The notes below the pieces were generated by a model. It saw only the letters and a program-made list of their open reading frames with translations. It was not told where the DNA came from and searched no databases. A program made the position numbers and the translations under genes. From Sepiola atlantica (taxonomy: Eukaryota; Mollusca; Cephalopoda; Sepiida; Sepiolidae), in NCBI GenBank assembly GCA_963556195.1, contig OY744525.1, positions 28,540,769-28,604,768 of the forward strand: a DNA stretch of 64,000 nucleotides, in the 5' to 3' direction. Of this stretch, positions 1 through 11,370 are shown in pieces (position 1 is the first letter of the stretch; the number at the start of each line of letters is the position of its first letter).

Positions 1-34
1 GTTTTACCGTTACCTTACTTTTGCCCCACTGCCA

Positions 35-805
<771 letters not shown>

Positions 806-1484
806 ATTCCTGTTACATTTAACGAATATACTTATTTATTCAAATTAACTCCAGACAAATTATAAAGACAATATAAATCCAGAATCGCGACACATTTGAT
901 CACCGCCCCACCACCATAACAATCAGCCCAGTTTGCACGCACGCATACACACATATACACAATATTACAGTTCACTTGGAAAAATACATTTATAAACTCG
1001 ACGGTTTTTTGACACCTGATTCGTGCATGTTTACCACCCCCCTCCTTCCCTCCCGATCTGAATCAACAGACGCCCTCTCTCTCTCCTTCTTTTTCCTCTA
1101 TGTGTCTCTCCCCTCATCATTATTTGTTCCTCTTTCCACCCTATATTTGGTTTATTTATTTATTTATTTATTTATTTGCCCTGTCTGTTTCAGATTCTAG
1201 ATTTTAGATTTTTGTTTTTTGTTTTTTGTTTCTTAGATTTTTAGATTTTTTGATTTTTTAATTTTTAATTTTAATTTTTTAACGGCTTTAATTTTTGAAA
1301 TGTTAAATTTCTTTCCTTCTTCTTCTCTTTCTCTATCCCTCCACTTCATTCTCTCCAAATATGATCTGAGGTTAAGATCGGATTCTAACTCTGCCTGATG
1401 AGATCTCAGTTTATAGTAACTGTTGATCGATAACATCGACATGCCAGTGTCGCAGATTTTGTACATGTCTGTGTAAATAAAATT

Positions 1485-1488
<4 letters not shown>
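806..1488. other. No gene seen; pyrimidine-rich and AT-rich spacer
   Basis: I see no coding region. There are T-rich runs with TTTAGATTT-like repetition at 1195-1290 and a short (TTTA)n tract near 1150-1180. Confidence 0.6.
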
Positions 1489-1540
<52 letters not shown>

Positions 1541-1630
1541 AAAGAAGCTTTAAGTCATTTAAAAAAAAGAAATGCAGTTTAAATTCCTAGACAAACCAAC
1601 TAAATATAAGATATTGCATACTTAACATTA

Positions 1631-1711
<81 letters not shown>

Positions 1712-1731
1712 CTTAAAGCTTCTTTAGACTA
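1489..1731. repeat. (TA)n-linked foldback repeat, family A copy 1
   Basis: Two 24-nt arms, 1535-1558 and 1708-1731, are reverse complements of each other. A (TA)n tract (1489-1536) precedes the left arm, and another (1633-1707) lies inside the loop. The loop part 1559-1640, read on the minus strand, matches 2380-2482 and 51280-51371 on the plus strand, so this is an interspersed family. It resembles a MITE or SINE end. No protein is encoded. Confidence 0.7.
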
Positions 1732-2025
1732 TATATTGGGTATTTAGATCTGTATGGCTAGGTTTCCTTCCTCTTATCTACTTACCTTTCTGGTACCTAG
1801 GTTACTTAGGCTTTATTTTTAATTTTTATTTATTTTTTATTTTTTTAATGCAACTTTAATTCTTATGTAATTTTATTGCTAGCTACCATATTGCAGAATG
1901 GTTCTTGGGTGTAGTGTTTAGATAGTATTATTATTATTTTTTTAAATTATTATTATTATTATTGTTATAATTAATATTATTTGATATGCAAATTACCATA
2001 TCATACGGTAGTCTTAAGGGTAATA

Positions 2026-2031
<6 letters not shown>

Positions 2032-2089
<58 letters not shown>

Positions 2090-2090
2090 T
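2032..2090. repeat. (ATT)n microsatellite
   Basis: Uninterrupted ATT/TTA triplet repeat in AT-rich spacer. I see nothing else between 1732 and 2379. Confidence 0.9.
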
Positions 2091-2379
2091 ATTTATGTAT
2101 ATATTAGTGAAATATTAAGCTGAATTATTTCGACACTTGATTATTAGAGAAATGGTAGTTTAATCAGTACTATTGGAGAGCCATGAATATTATAACTGTC
2201 CTGTTTTTAAATCTCCGAAACAGTTACATGGTAAACAGCTGATGATCCCCGTGTTAATATTAGACGCTTAAGTTCTCCTGTTTTTGTTTCACTGTTAGAT
2301 ACTTTACCCCCCCCCTTTAAAAAATTTTTTTTTTTACATATTTTTTAAAATATTTTTATTCATGAATTTTTCAACGAAT

Positions 2380-2477
2380 GTTAAGTCTGCAATATCTTGG
2401 ATTTAGTTAGTTTCTCTGGGAATTTAAACTGCATTTTACTTTCTTTCTTTTGTTAAAATGACTTAAAGCTTCTTTTG

Positions 2478-2522
<45 letters not shown>
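2380..2522 (+). repeat. Family A repeat copy 2 plus (TA)n
   Basis: The stretch 2380-2482 aligns by eye with the minus strand of 1559-1731 and with 51280-51371. Shared words include AATTTAAACTGCATT and ACTTAAAGCTTCTTT. A (TA)n tract (2482-2522) follows immediately, as in the other copies. Confidence 0.65.
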
Positions 2523-2525
<3 letters not shown>

Positions 2526-2666
2526 GAATAAATGCGAATATATATGTCTGCGTTTTAATTATGGAGGTCTTGGATTAATTTACTCCTTCCCAGACGGCCG
2601 CGACTGTATCATATACCGATCAATTAATTTCTTATTTTTGTTATTCTTACTATTGGTCTATGGTTC

Positions 2667-2667
2667 A

Positions 2668-2726
<59 letters not shown>

Positions 2727-2830
2727 GGCACGGTGGTTAAGATGTCCCCGACATGGATTGAAGACCTTGTGTGCCGCGTTGGAACCCAGCTCGTTCCACA
2801 GAAACACTTTCATCAGAACCCACACCTGAC
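2667..2830 (+). repeat. (ATCT)n microsatellite followed by tRNA-like repeat fragment
   Basis: A tetranucleotide (ATCT)n run ends near 2725. It is followed by TGGCACGGTGGTTAAG, which resembles a Pol III A-box, and then by a degenerate segment. This is probably a tRNA-derived SINE relic. It is not a functional tRNA, because no cloverleaf can be completed. Confidence 0.45.
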
Positions 2831-3451
2831 CTGGTGTCTTACCTCCTAGAGAGGAAGTAAATAATTAAAAAAATCTCTTTATATATGTTTTATTATAGAG
2901 GCTTTAGGTCACCTCACTCTTACGCAGACGGCCGAGACTGGATTTATCTGTCGCATGGATGATAGTGCAAATGTAATATGCATGGAATCTTGAAGTGGAA
3001 AGAACCATGTGATCACATTGCACGATGAGTAGTTATTTAGCTTGAGTTTTTAACAAGCGTTATATGAGAGTTACTTTAAGAAACAGACGATAACCGACGT
3101 AACAATGTAAGGTTTTTATAACCGAAAACAATTAAAAAGTTTCGTCTCCCCTTCTCTGTACTCTAAAATTAATTAAGCACTGTGAATTTATTTTAGATAC
3201 AAATGTATTTGTATGCAATCACAGTTAGGAACGAACGATCTAGCCACAAACACGTCTATGAACAATCTTCACCAGAAGTGTCTTTTGACCAGAATCATCG
3301 CTTGACCACAGACTGACCCAGTATACAATGCATGTTCTAGTATAATACACAGTACGTAATTGTTTTTCGGAAACTATTGGCTGATTTCTGAATCACTTAT
3401 GTAACGTTGATTTTTATTACTATTTTAAAAGTGTTTTATAGATAGTTTACA

Positions 3452-3456
<5 letters not shown>
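2831..3456. other. No feature recognised
   Basis: Ordinary AT-rich sequence with no coding potential, repeats or structured RNA that I can support. Confidence 0.5.
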
Positions 3457-3530
<74 letters not shown>

Positions 3531-3852
3531 AATAACAAATATTTATTATTATTTGTCGCTCCCCCAAAAGTAGAGCACTGTAAGTGTAGTATTAACACAG
3601 CATGACGTCACTTGCTTTAAAAGAGAAGTAGAATGCTCTAGACGTTAAGCCCACCGATAAAGTGTTAAAATTATCACCGTTTATTCGCTATTTAAAATTG
3701 GCCGAGTGGTTAAGTTGTCGGATTTGAGTTGAAAAATATTTGAAATCTGGGGTTTCGAATCGCATGACCGGTAGTGAATAGTCATATCTTTATACTGTTG
3801 AGTCCCGATTTGAAAAGGACGAAACGTATACCATAGATAATAAACAATAACA

Positions 3853-3916
<64 letters not shown>
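3457..3916 (+). mobile_element. tRNA-like repeat insertion between identical 18-bp flanks
   Basis: The same 18-bp word, TAAACAATAACAAATATT, occurs at 3526-3543 and 3841-3858 and brackets a 297-bp segment, like a target-site duplication. Inside, TGGCCGAGTGGTTAAG (about 3699) is a near-perfect Pol III A-box, and GGTTTCGAATC (about 3751) resembles a B-box. This suggests a tRNA(Leu/Ser)-related SINE or its internal part. (TA)n tracts lie outside both flanks (3457-3525 and 3859-3916). The A-box is about 155 bp into the segment, which is unusual for a SINE head. The element could be composite. Confidence 0.5.
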
Positions 3917-3918
<2 letters not shown>

Positions 3919-4498
3919 TTACCTTTATATAAATAGAAAAAAATAAATAACATTTTATTTGTAACCGAGACAACCATTTTATATTCTTAAATTAAAAATA
4001 TGATATTTATACAAGCCTATTTTTGTTTCTTCCTGCCACTATTTGATTGGCACAAATATATTTTCTGGAAATACTTATTTCGTAAAAGAAAACATTTAGA
4101 GTGGAAACTTACTCACCGAATATTCTCATGAATTAAAAAGAAATAATCATGTCATCAATTATTTCTATTGGCTTCTTCGAGAATAAATATAAAAAGAAAT
4201 GTTTTCCATTACTTCGTAAAAAAGTCAGACATTTTTACTTTTACTCTCGGCATCATTTTCAGCGCCGAAAAAACATAGGATAAACTTCCGCTTTGCCTGG
4301 GTTTCACAAAAGTCTCTTTGTAGTTCCTGTAGTGACCATCAACAAACGGATGCTTCGGCAGAAGAACATGGCAGCTTCGCAGGAAACCAATTTTAACAAC
4401 GGGAAGATACACTAGTCTAGTGAACGGAGAACTATAAACTGTAAAGTGTACATATAATAGTGTATTTATCTATCCTTAAAGGTAAATACTTCAGTATA
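3917..4498. other. No gene seen
   Basis: AT-rich sequence. Short open frames here lack any recognisable domain or coding signature. Confidence 0.5.
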
Positions 4499-4615
4499 AC
4501 CTGCACAGCTCCCAATTTAGGATGATCCCTAAAATGTTCACCAAAATTCTCAGTAGCCCCTTACGTCTACAGTGGAAACTTGTCTTGTTTGGGGTGAACT
4601 ATGGTAAAATAAAAT
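4499..4615 (+). mobile_element. 3' end of jockey-like LINE (5'-truncated copy)
   Basis: It carries the family's 3' UTR signature: CTCAGTAGCCCCTTACGTCT, then ACAGTGGAAAC and TTGTTTGGGGTGAAC, followed by A-rich TAAAATAAAA. The same sequence ends the LINE copies at 28155 and 49733 (plus strand) and, inverted, those at 8284 and 20570. It is a heavily truncated retroposed tail with no coding sequence. Confidence 0.8.
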
Positions 4616-5167
4616 CACACGTTTTATGGTAGAACGACACAATCGACTCTTGGCGGAGTTTTGTTCTTAAGTATGTGGTGAAGGTCTCAAAAATGCATTT
4701 TATTCTTTACCGTGCTCAATTTACTCGTTCAAGTAAATGAATCATCAGATCCATCCCTTGCTATTTCCATTGGGTTCTTTAATCTTGTTGTTCCTTGGCG
4801 ACAGAGAGGTCAAAGCTTCTGTTATCTCCTGTTGTCTGATTGGTAAATTGAGTTTTATTGAACTCTATCAGTCTATATCTCAAGTGTTATACATCTCTGC
4901 TTATAAAACGACTTCGAAATATGGTATGGAATGCCCTCTCCTTATCACTACAGCCTCTTTATCACAGAAGAGACGTTGCTAGTCTTTCTTTTATCCATCG
5001 TTAGTTTCAAGGTATGTGCTCGTTTCAGCTCCAATCTTTGCCCCTGTAAGATATTCACAATAAAAACTCGTCTATCTACAACCACTGTAAATAGTTTTTT
5101 TCTTTCTTTCTCTGTGTAATTAAAAGTAAATGGAACTTTCACTAGCAAAGTTTCTTTCTAAGAACCA
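4616..5167. other. No gene seen
   Basis: Low-complexity, moderately AT-rich sequence. I cannot support any feature. Confidence 0.4.
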
Positions 5168-5960
5168 CCGTCTGTAGAACACAATACCACGGGCTGCTTC
5201 CCAGCTGACTACAACATAGTCAGTTAGAAGTCCAATGTTACAAATGTTTGTTGAGCCGTCCTCTTAAATAATAACATTCTACACGTCTGTAGAACACGAT
5301 AGGAAGTGACTGTTTCCCAGCTGACTACAACATGGTCGGTTTCAAGTCAAATGTTAATAATATTTTGTCGCGCTGTTTTCTTAAATAATCACATTTTAAC
5401 CGTCTGTAGAACACATACCACGAAGCTGCTTGCCAGCTGAGTGTTGATTTACTCCTCTCCAGGAGTTAGGCACAAGGCCAGTTTTTTTTATCTTACTCCC
5501 ACAAGTAAGATGTGACCAAAGGTCGGGTCGGGAAAGTGGAGTTTAAAAATTGCCTGGGCAGCCCCGTCGGCATTCCCCGGTAGGGGCGCCTCAGACAGGA
5601 AACAATAAACTTACTCCTCCCCAAAGAGGGGAGGGGAAGCCTGGGAGGGTGGAGCTCCTAGAACTGCACAGGACCGACCCATCAACCGGCGTAAATCAAG
5701 CCCCGAGGGCCAAGACAATACTAGTTTATGGGGTGTAGTATCCATCGGAACAGGTACTACACTTTGATCTTAGCCAAAAGCTGAGTAGAACAGCGTCGTA
5801 TTCAACTCCATTGTTTACAAATTCTTGTCGAGCTGTCGTCTTAAAATATCACAGTTGAAACTATCGTCTCCAAATCCTCAAGGTTTTGTCTCACCGTAAC
5901 ATGACACTTATTAACTCTTATCCTCGAGTGACCTTTGCGCTTTGATAAACAGTTAATAAT
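5168..5960 (+). repeat. ~115-bp tandem repeat, three units, third split by a SINE
   Basis: CGTCTGTAGAACAC starts units at 5169, 5284 and 5401. Each continues with a CAGCTGACTACAACAT-type core. The third unit is interrupted at 5442 by the U2-headed SINE and resumes at 5779. Related single copies occur at about 27070-27290 (plus) and 61424-61485 (minus). No coding sequence is seen. Confidence 0.75.
5443..5778 (-). mobile_element. U2 snRNA-headed SINE, copy 1
   Basis: Read on the minus strand, the element begins with TTTGGCTAAGATCAAAGTG and TAGTACCTGTTC, close to U2 snRNA from about nucleotide 16. The body is ~300 bp of GC-richer unique sequence and ends in CTCCTGGAGAGGAGTAAATC. A perfect 8-bp duplication, AGCTGAGT, flanks it at 5435-5442 and 5779-5786, and the uninterrupted tandem-repeat units next door show what the empty site looked like. 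The element is non-coding and presumably used LINE machinery. That it is a Pol III-type SINE is inference. The U2 similarity is seen directly. Confidence 0.85.
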
Positions 5961-6474
5961 TTGTACAAAAACAAAACGGTACCCATAAGCATGCCTAGTA
6001 AACCTAATTTGACCTTGGGTCTGGAGCGATTTCATAAAAAAATATTCTGACACAATAGATTCTCCTATTGACCATTCATTGCATCTCGACCATTCTGCGT
6101 CGTTTTGAATTATTCTTGCTATTCGATCTAGTTAATCTTGGTATGGGAGACTGTGGCTGACAGTTTGCAAGACCATGTCTAAAATATAATTCACAGGCAA
6201 ATCAAGGCATAACCTCGCATGTCCTTCGTTATCGTAGAAACTATCATACAGCCAACGTTAAACATCAACAATAATGGCTGTATGGAGTTTAGTGATGCGG
6301 AGTTATTATTTACGTGTTTTTATTAGATTACTGTGTTCCTTACCTGTGACATTGCTATATTCTATTATTATGTTTAAGGTAGGTTAATCAACGCTTCTTT
6401 CCTTAACCATTTTTCTTACCGATACATGCGGAAATATTACTTAGTTATGGGATTGAGTTTTTACCTATCTTTCT
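5961..6474. other. No gene seen
   Basis: Ordinary sequence with no recognisable feature. Confidence 0.4.
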
Positions 6475-6690
6475 TCCACGAAAGGAAGATTAGTCACAAG
6501 GTGAGGAAAGTTGAATTTGAAAAGCCAGCGCCCTAGATGAAATGCACTCTGGGCGAACAAAAATTGTCTGAACAGTCCTGTCAACTTTCCCTAGTATGGG
6601 CACTTCAGTCGATTAGTAGTAGACTAACCCCTTCTTAATGGGTCAGAACGCAAAGCCTGGGAAGACCATACCTCAGACAGACAGAGAACC
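6475..6690 (-). mobile_element. Diverged relic of the U2-headed SINE body
   Basis: The segment shares, in the same order, the GTCACAAGGTGAGGAAAG, AAAAGCCAGCGC, TTCCCTAGTATGGGC and AAGCCTGGGAAG-type words of the intact copies at 9468-9800 and 35272-35610. The U2-like head is not recognisable, so this is an old or 5'-truncated copy. Confidence 0.6.
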
Positions 6691-6973
6691 AGCCATCCTA
6701 AAAATGGCAGAGAGTTTGCCGGTTTGATTTTGGTATGAACTAATCCCGAACAGATTGAGTTATGTTTGAAAATAAACAAACTTGCAATTAACTCACTAAG
6801 TGACCAACCCGTTACTAAGTTTCTGTCTATCACTCTTATCCTCTCTCTGTAAGTTGTTCGACTCCCCACTCTTAATTTAGACGGTATGTATAAATATTGC
6901 TTCCGCCACTCTCTCTCATTATAATAATGTCTGTATAAATAAAAAGTTATATACTCTCTCTCTCCCTCTCTCT

Positions 6974-6974
<1 letters not shown>

Positions 6975-7048
<74 letters not shown>
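6975..7048. repeat. (TA)n microsatellite
   Basis: Dinucleotide repeat of about 37 units, preceded by a (CT)n-rich run at 6951-6974. Confidence 0.95.
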
Positions 7049-7050
<2 letters not shown>

Positions 7051-8283
7051 CATAAACAGCGCATGAGAAATTATTTTGAAATAAAATAATACAAAAATCT
7101 AAGAGCTCAAATATTAAACAATCACAGTTTACCCTATACAGGTTTTGGGATGAAAAGCAGTTAACCACGCCTACATCTTGAATTCATAGCAAAGGGTACA
7201 TTTTATCTGATTAAATATTTGATAGATTCAATAAAGTAACTATGTCTGTAAATAATAATTTAAATAGATACATGTCTCTACACTGGTGATAAACTTGAAT
7301 ATAACTTACTCAAGATTATTTAAATAAACTAAAACCATACGTTTAGATACAAAATAAAACAAAGCAATAGGTATAATCTTGCATTTAGCTATCAATCTAT
7401 CGTGTAGTAAGAAATGAGCTACTTGGTATTGAGCGTGAAAAATAATCTTACTTACGTTTATACTGTCTATCAGTCAATTACTTCTATATATAACTTAAAG
7501 CTAAACTGAATGAATGCTACCTTTGCTAGAAATAAGAGGATTATGGCTTAAACTAATAAAAGACTACCTAATAAATATATTTTTTTTGTTTTCTTTTGAT
7601 ATAACAATATATATAATACTACTAATACATAAACAATAATTATTCTGGTAATAATTAAATAGCTTAAATAGGTAAATAAACTAAAATATTTTACCTTAAA
7701 ACAATAAGATAACTGGTAAACTAGAATGAACTTTAACTGTAAAACCTAGCTTTCACTGAACGTGGGTTATCTCCCTTTCTGAAAAGGTCTTTCAACTCAC
7801 TGGACTGACCATAATTGTTATTCATTTTGCCTTGATACAACAAATATGACTGATGTGATTTATCTTACATTTCAGTACGGAATATTTTGTAGCGATCCCT
7901 TTTTCTTAATAATGGTTGTTGGTTTCTGTGACATTATATATTCTGACACGAGACATGATTGGATATCTAGTGAAAAATACTTTTTAGCCTGAGTCAATCT
8001 CGAATTTTGAAACGCGCGTAAGGATTATTATATAACTATTCTTTCCCTAACTTGATTTAAATGTAATTTTTAATCAGTGACACTTATATATGAGCTATTT
8101 CTTTTTAAAGTATAGAAGAGTAAAGGTTGAATTTTCGGAATTCTACTTTAAATTATTAATATTAAAAATTATCATTCTAGCTTTAAAACAATTAATTTAA
8201 AATTAAGTTCTGCTTATGATACAAAAATCGATTAGACACTGATTTGAATAGAATTAATTATTATTTAAAAATTTTTTTATTAA
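7049..8283. other. No gene seen; AT-rich
   Basis: More than 1.2 kb of AT-rich sequence with no open frame of note, no tandem structure and no mobile-element signature that I can recognise. Confidence 0.5.
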
Positions 8284-8625
8284 CGTAGTTCACCCCAAAC
8301 AAGGAAGGCCGCCACTGTAGACGTAAGGGGCTACTGAGAAGAAAGAAAAGGGGAGAAGGTTGGGGGGATCAACCTAAACTGGGATCTGCGCAGCGAGATG
8401 TCTGTTTACATTAATTTATAATTTCTGCATGTCAGTACTATTGGGGAAATAGGGGGCAGGGAGGGAGTTCCATATGCCAGCAGCACGAGGAAAGAAGCTA
8501 TTTGAGTAGAAAGCTCTCCGGCATCTGGAGACCTCCACAGTGAATGGATGGGATTTAGTTGATTGTCGAGTTGGTCTAGTGAATTTACATCGAGGGGGCA
8601 CCAGATTAGCCAATTCATTATGTAT
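8284..8625 (-). mobile_element. 5'-truncated jockey-like LINE, 3' terminal fragment
   Basis: The minus strand encodes the C-terminal tail of the LINE ORF2 (LVPPRCKFTRPTRQSTK, then FYSNSFFPRAAGIWNSLP), followed by the shared 3' UTR ending in TTGTTTGGGGTGAAC. It corresponds to 49395-49733 of the long copy. It is truncated 5' just after the sequence for MANLVPP and has no catalytic domain. Confidence 0.85.
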
Positions 8626-8942
8626 ACTTGATTCTATACTGGAATGTGTTTGTTAATTTCATATATTTTTTATATGTTTTGTCTATACTCATTATTAAAA
8701 AAAGCTTTATTTGTTTCTCCTATCTGGGAAGTTTTTTGTTCTCTAGCTGGTTGTGAATATATCCAATGGATGCTATCTGAATTGTAATTAGTAAAGTCTA
8801 TATGCTGATAAGGATAATTATATCTTAATTTAAATCGTCTTTAGGGGACACGAAAGTGTTGCAAAACTAGTCTGTCAGAGCAAATTAATTTAACCTGTTC
8901 AGTGATAGATATTATGTAGTTAATCTATATAATTTAAATACC

Positions 8943-9004
<62 letters not shown>

Positions 9005-9458
9005 AAAATTAATAAATGCCAAGGTTCTTTAATGTATCACACCATTAAAACGTTAACTTTTATTTAAATCAATAAAGGGGAAAAGATCTTTGAAATACTT
9101 TATATATAGTAGAGATGAACGATCTAACGACACATTTTGGAATAGGTAACTTACATATCTATTTTTAAACGATTCACATAATTAGTTAATATTTAATGTT
9201 ATTCCATTCTAATGTTATTGTACTATTTTATCTACATATCTGCAATACTTTCGTCGATATTAACTGTAAATTATTAGAATGATTTAATGAAAAATAGATA
9301 ACTTAAGAATAACTATTCTTAACAATGCTCGCAAGAATTTTCACTGGCCCGGTATTACAAATAACAAACAAGGAAGAGGGTGACTAGCTTGCTTTCTGAC
9401 TGGCTATGTGTCTGCTTTTCTTAATTACCCTCTCTCTTCTCCCTTTCTCTCTCCAGTT
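8626..9458. repeat. AT-rich spacer with (TA)n microsatellite
   Basis: A (TA)n tract occupies 8944-9001. The rest has no recognisable feature. Confidence 0.8.
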
Positions 9459-9467
9459 AACGACACC

Positions 9468-9800
9468 ATTTTATTTATCTACCTCCCACAAGGTAAGATG
9501 TGACACAAGGAAAGTGGGATTAGATACGCCAGCGCTCGAGAGGTGAGCACTCTGGCCATTTAAACATTGCCTGGGCAGCCTCGTTGGCATTCCCCGGTAG
9601 GGGCGCCCCAGGTAGTAAGCAATTAACTTACTCCTCCCCAAAGAGGGGAGGCGAAGCCTGGGAGGATGGACCTCCTAGAACTGCACAGGACAGACCCATA
9701 GATAGGCGTAAATCAAGCCCCGAAGGCCAAGACAATACCAGTGTATGGGGTGCAGTATCTATCGGAACAGATACTACACTTTGATCTTAGCCAAAAGGCC
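9468..9800 (-). mobile_element. U2 snRNA-headed SINE, copy 2 (complete)
   Basis: The 333-bp element lies between 9-bp direct repeats AACGACACC at 9459-9467 and 9801-9809. On the minus strand it starts GGCCTTTTGGCTAAGATCAA, which matches U2 snRNA from about nucleotide 11, and continues through GTGTAGTATCTGTTC, with one extra A relative to U2. After the ~35-nt U2-like head the sequence is unrelated to U2. It contains an internal hairpin around the CTCCCCTCTTTGGGGAGGAG region and ends in a TTACCTTGTGGGAGGTAG-type tail. It encodes no protein. Confidence 0.9.
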
Positions 9801-9859
9801 AACGACACCGTATTATATATTTAATTGCTTTGAAATTAACGTCTGACGTCGCTATAATG

Positions 9860-10019
9860 CTGTCAATAGGTACTACACTTTGATCGTAGCGAAAAGGCTT
9901 AGGAACAATAAAAAATAATGTATTTCATGACAAGGTATTTTTAAATGAATAAAAAAAACAGATTTATCTTTTATTGCATTATCTTTTAATGGGATGGGCA
10001 GTGCAGTATCTGTTCTTAT
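9860..10019. other. Short U2-like fragments beside the SINE
   Basis: Positions 9860-9899 (minus) repeat the TACTACACTTTGATC SINE head, with CGTAGCGAAAAGG for CTTAGCCAAAAGG. Positions 10000-10019 (plus) read AGTGCAGTATCTGTTCTTAT, a near match to U2 nucleotides 32-51 that extends past the part kept in the SINE. Both are very short and the second may be chance. Confidence 0.4.
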
Positions 10020-10366
10020 GTTATAACTACTCATGATTTCAGGGGTGGCGGTTAAACTCCAACCATTCTTTCGAGGTGGCTAACGTAGTACCTGTTATGT
10101 TGTCATTAGACCATCTTCCCCTTTCTTTTTTTTGTGTGGGGAGGGTACTTATGTATCTTTTCTGTTGTTCTTCCAAGTTTTATAGGGCAGATCCTCCCAG
10201 GTTTACCTCCTCTATTTTAAAGGGGGTATTTCAGTATATGTTTTGTTGTAATGATACCATCCTACCACGCATTACCTACTCCTTTGATGGTCAGTACATG
10301 TAGTTCATTCATTATGACATACTGCAAGCCTAGCAAAAATATGTGACCAGAGGGAGCATATATTTG

Positions 10367-10371
<5 letters not shown>

Positions 10372-10428
<57 letters not shown>
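10372..10428. repeat. (TA)n microsatellite
   Basis: Uninterrupted TA dinucleotides. I see nothing supportable in 10020-10371. Confidence 0.95.
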
Positions 10429-10432
<4 letters not shown>

Positions 10433-10599
10433 ATCCCATACTGATAATTGTACGTTCGACATCAAACACATGTTCATATCGATTTATTTGAAAATATTAT
10501 ATATAAATAATTATTCCAAGCTCCAACTAGATTGAGCACTTTAACTAAGTTGATAACAGGCCGTCATTTATAGCTTAATAAAATAATCTAGGCCCAGCC

Positions 10600-10800
10600 T
10601 ATTGAGTTCCATTGACGGCCTGCTGATATGGCCGCTGAATTTACTATGAAGACGTCAATTTTAATGTGTGATGGTAACATCGGTACGCGCTCCGATACTA
10701 AGTCAAATATGACTTTCGTATTGGGGTTCGAATCGTGTGACCGACATGGATTGTTTCCTCCAATACTGATGATTGCAAGATTTGACATGACACATGTGTA
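10600..10800 (+). mobile_element. tRNA-like SINE fragment
   Basis: GGGGTTCGAATCGTGTGACC near 10733 fits a Pol III B-box, and the sequence around it resembles 34790-34880 in the same orientation (TTGGGGTTCGAATC, GACCGACATGG, ACTGATG). The A-box side is degraded. This is a probable tRNA-derived SINE relic and not a tRNA gene. Confidence 0.45.
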
Positions 10801-10920
10801 TATAGATTAATGTAAGAATATCATTTATAGATAATGATACATACATATGTATATGTTTAGGTATATGTATATGTATATACATATATATACACATATACAT
10901 ACAATGGGACTGGGACCGAG

Positions 10921-10949
10921 TGCGCTACGAGACACGTCTGAATGACGTG

Positions 10950-11015
<66 letters not shown>

Positions 11016-11228
11016 TATGTATATAAAAAAAATTAAATAATAATGTGAAAAAAAGTTTATATTGTGTTATAACTTTTTATTATTTATTTTTTTATTTATT
11101 TATTGTGTGACGTGTAGGAATATAAATTGTTCTGTAAAGAAAAATAGTTTTTTCTTGTTGATGGTATAGAGAACATATATATATATATATATCAATTATC
11201 ACGTCATTCAGACGTGTCTCGTAGCGCA
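10921..11228. repeat. Perfect 33-bp inverted repeat around (TA)n
   Basis: Arms 10921-10953 and 11196-11228 are exact reverse complements across 33 bases, with GCGCTACGAGACACGTCTGA at the core. The 242-bp loop contains (TA)n at 10951-11012. The right arm runs into GCAGGTTCGAACCCTG, a perfect B-box-like word. This is probably a foldback or MITE-like element, or two inverted tRNA-like SINEs fused through (TA)n. Confidence 0.75.
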
Positions 11229-11278
11229 GGTTCGAACCCTGTCATAGTCAGTCACACTATGACTAACTATAAGTAAAT

Positions 11279-11348
<70 letters not shown>
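11279..11348. repeat. (CA)n(TA)n microsatellite at the left edge of the Penelope element
   Basis: (AC)n at 11279-11302 grades into (TA)n up to 11348. The Penelope-like element begins immediately after it. Confidence 0.95.
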
Positions 11349-11352
<4 letters not shown>

Positions 11353-11370
11353 AGGTGTACTAAAAGCGAA

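Noticed and set aside
9780..9800. Functional U2 snRNA gene
   Set aside because: Only about 35 nt match U2. The downstream body is unrelated and the element has TSDs, so it is a SINE-like repeat.
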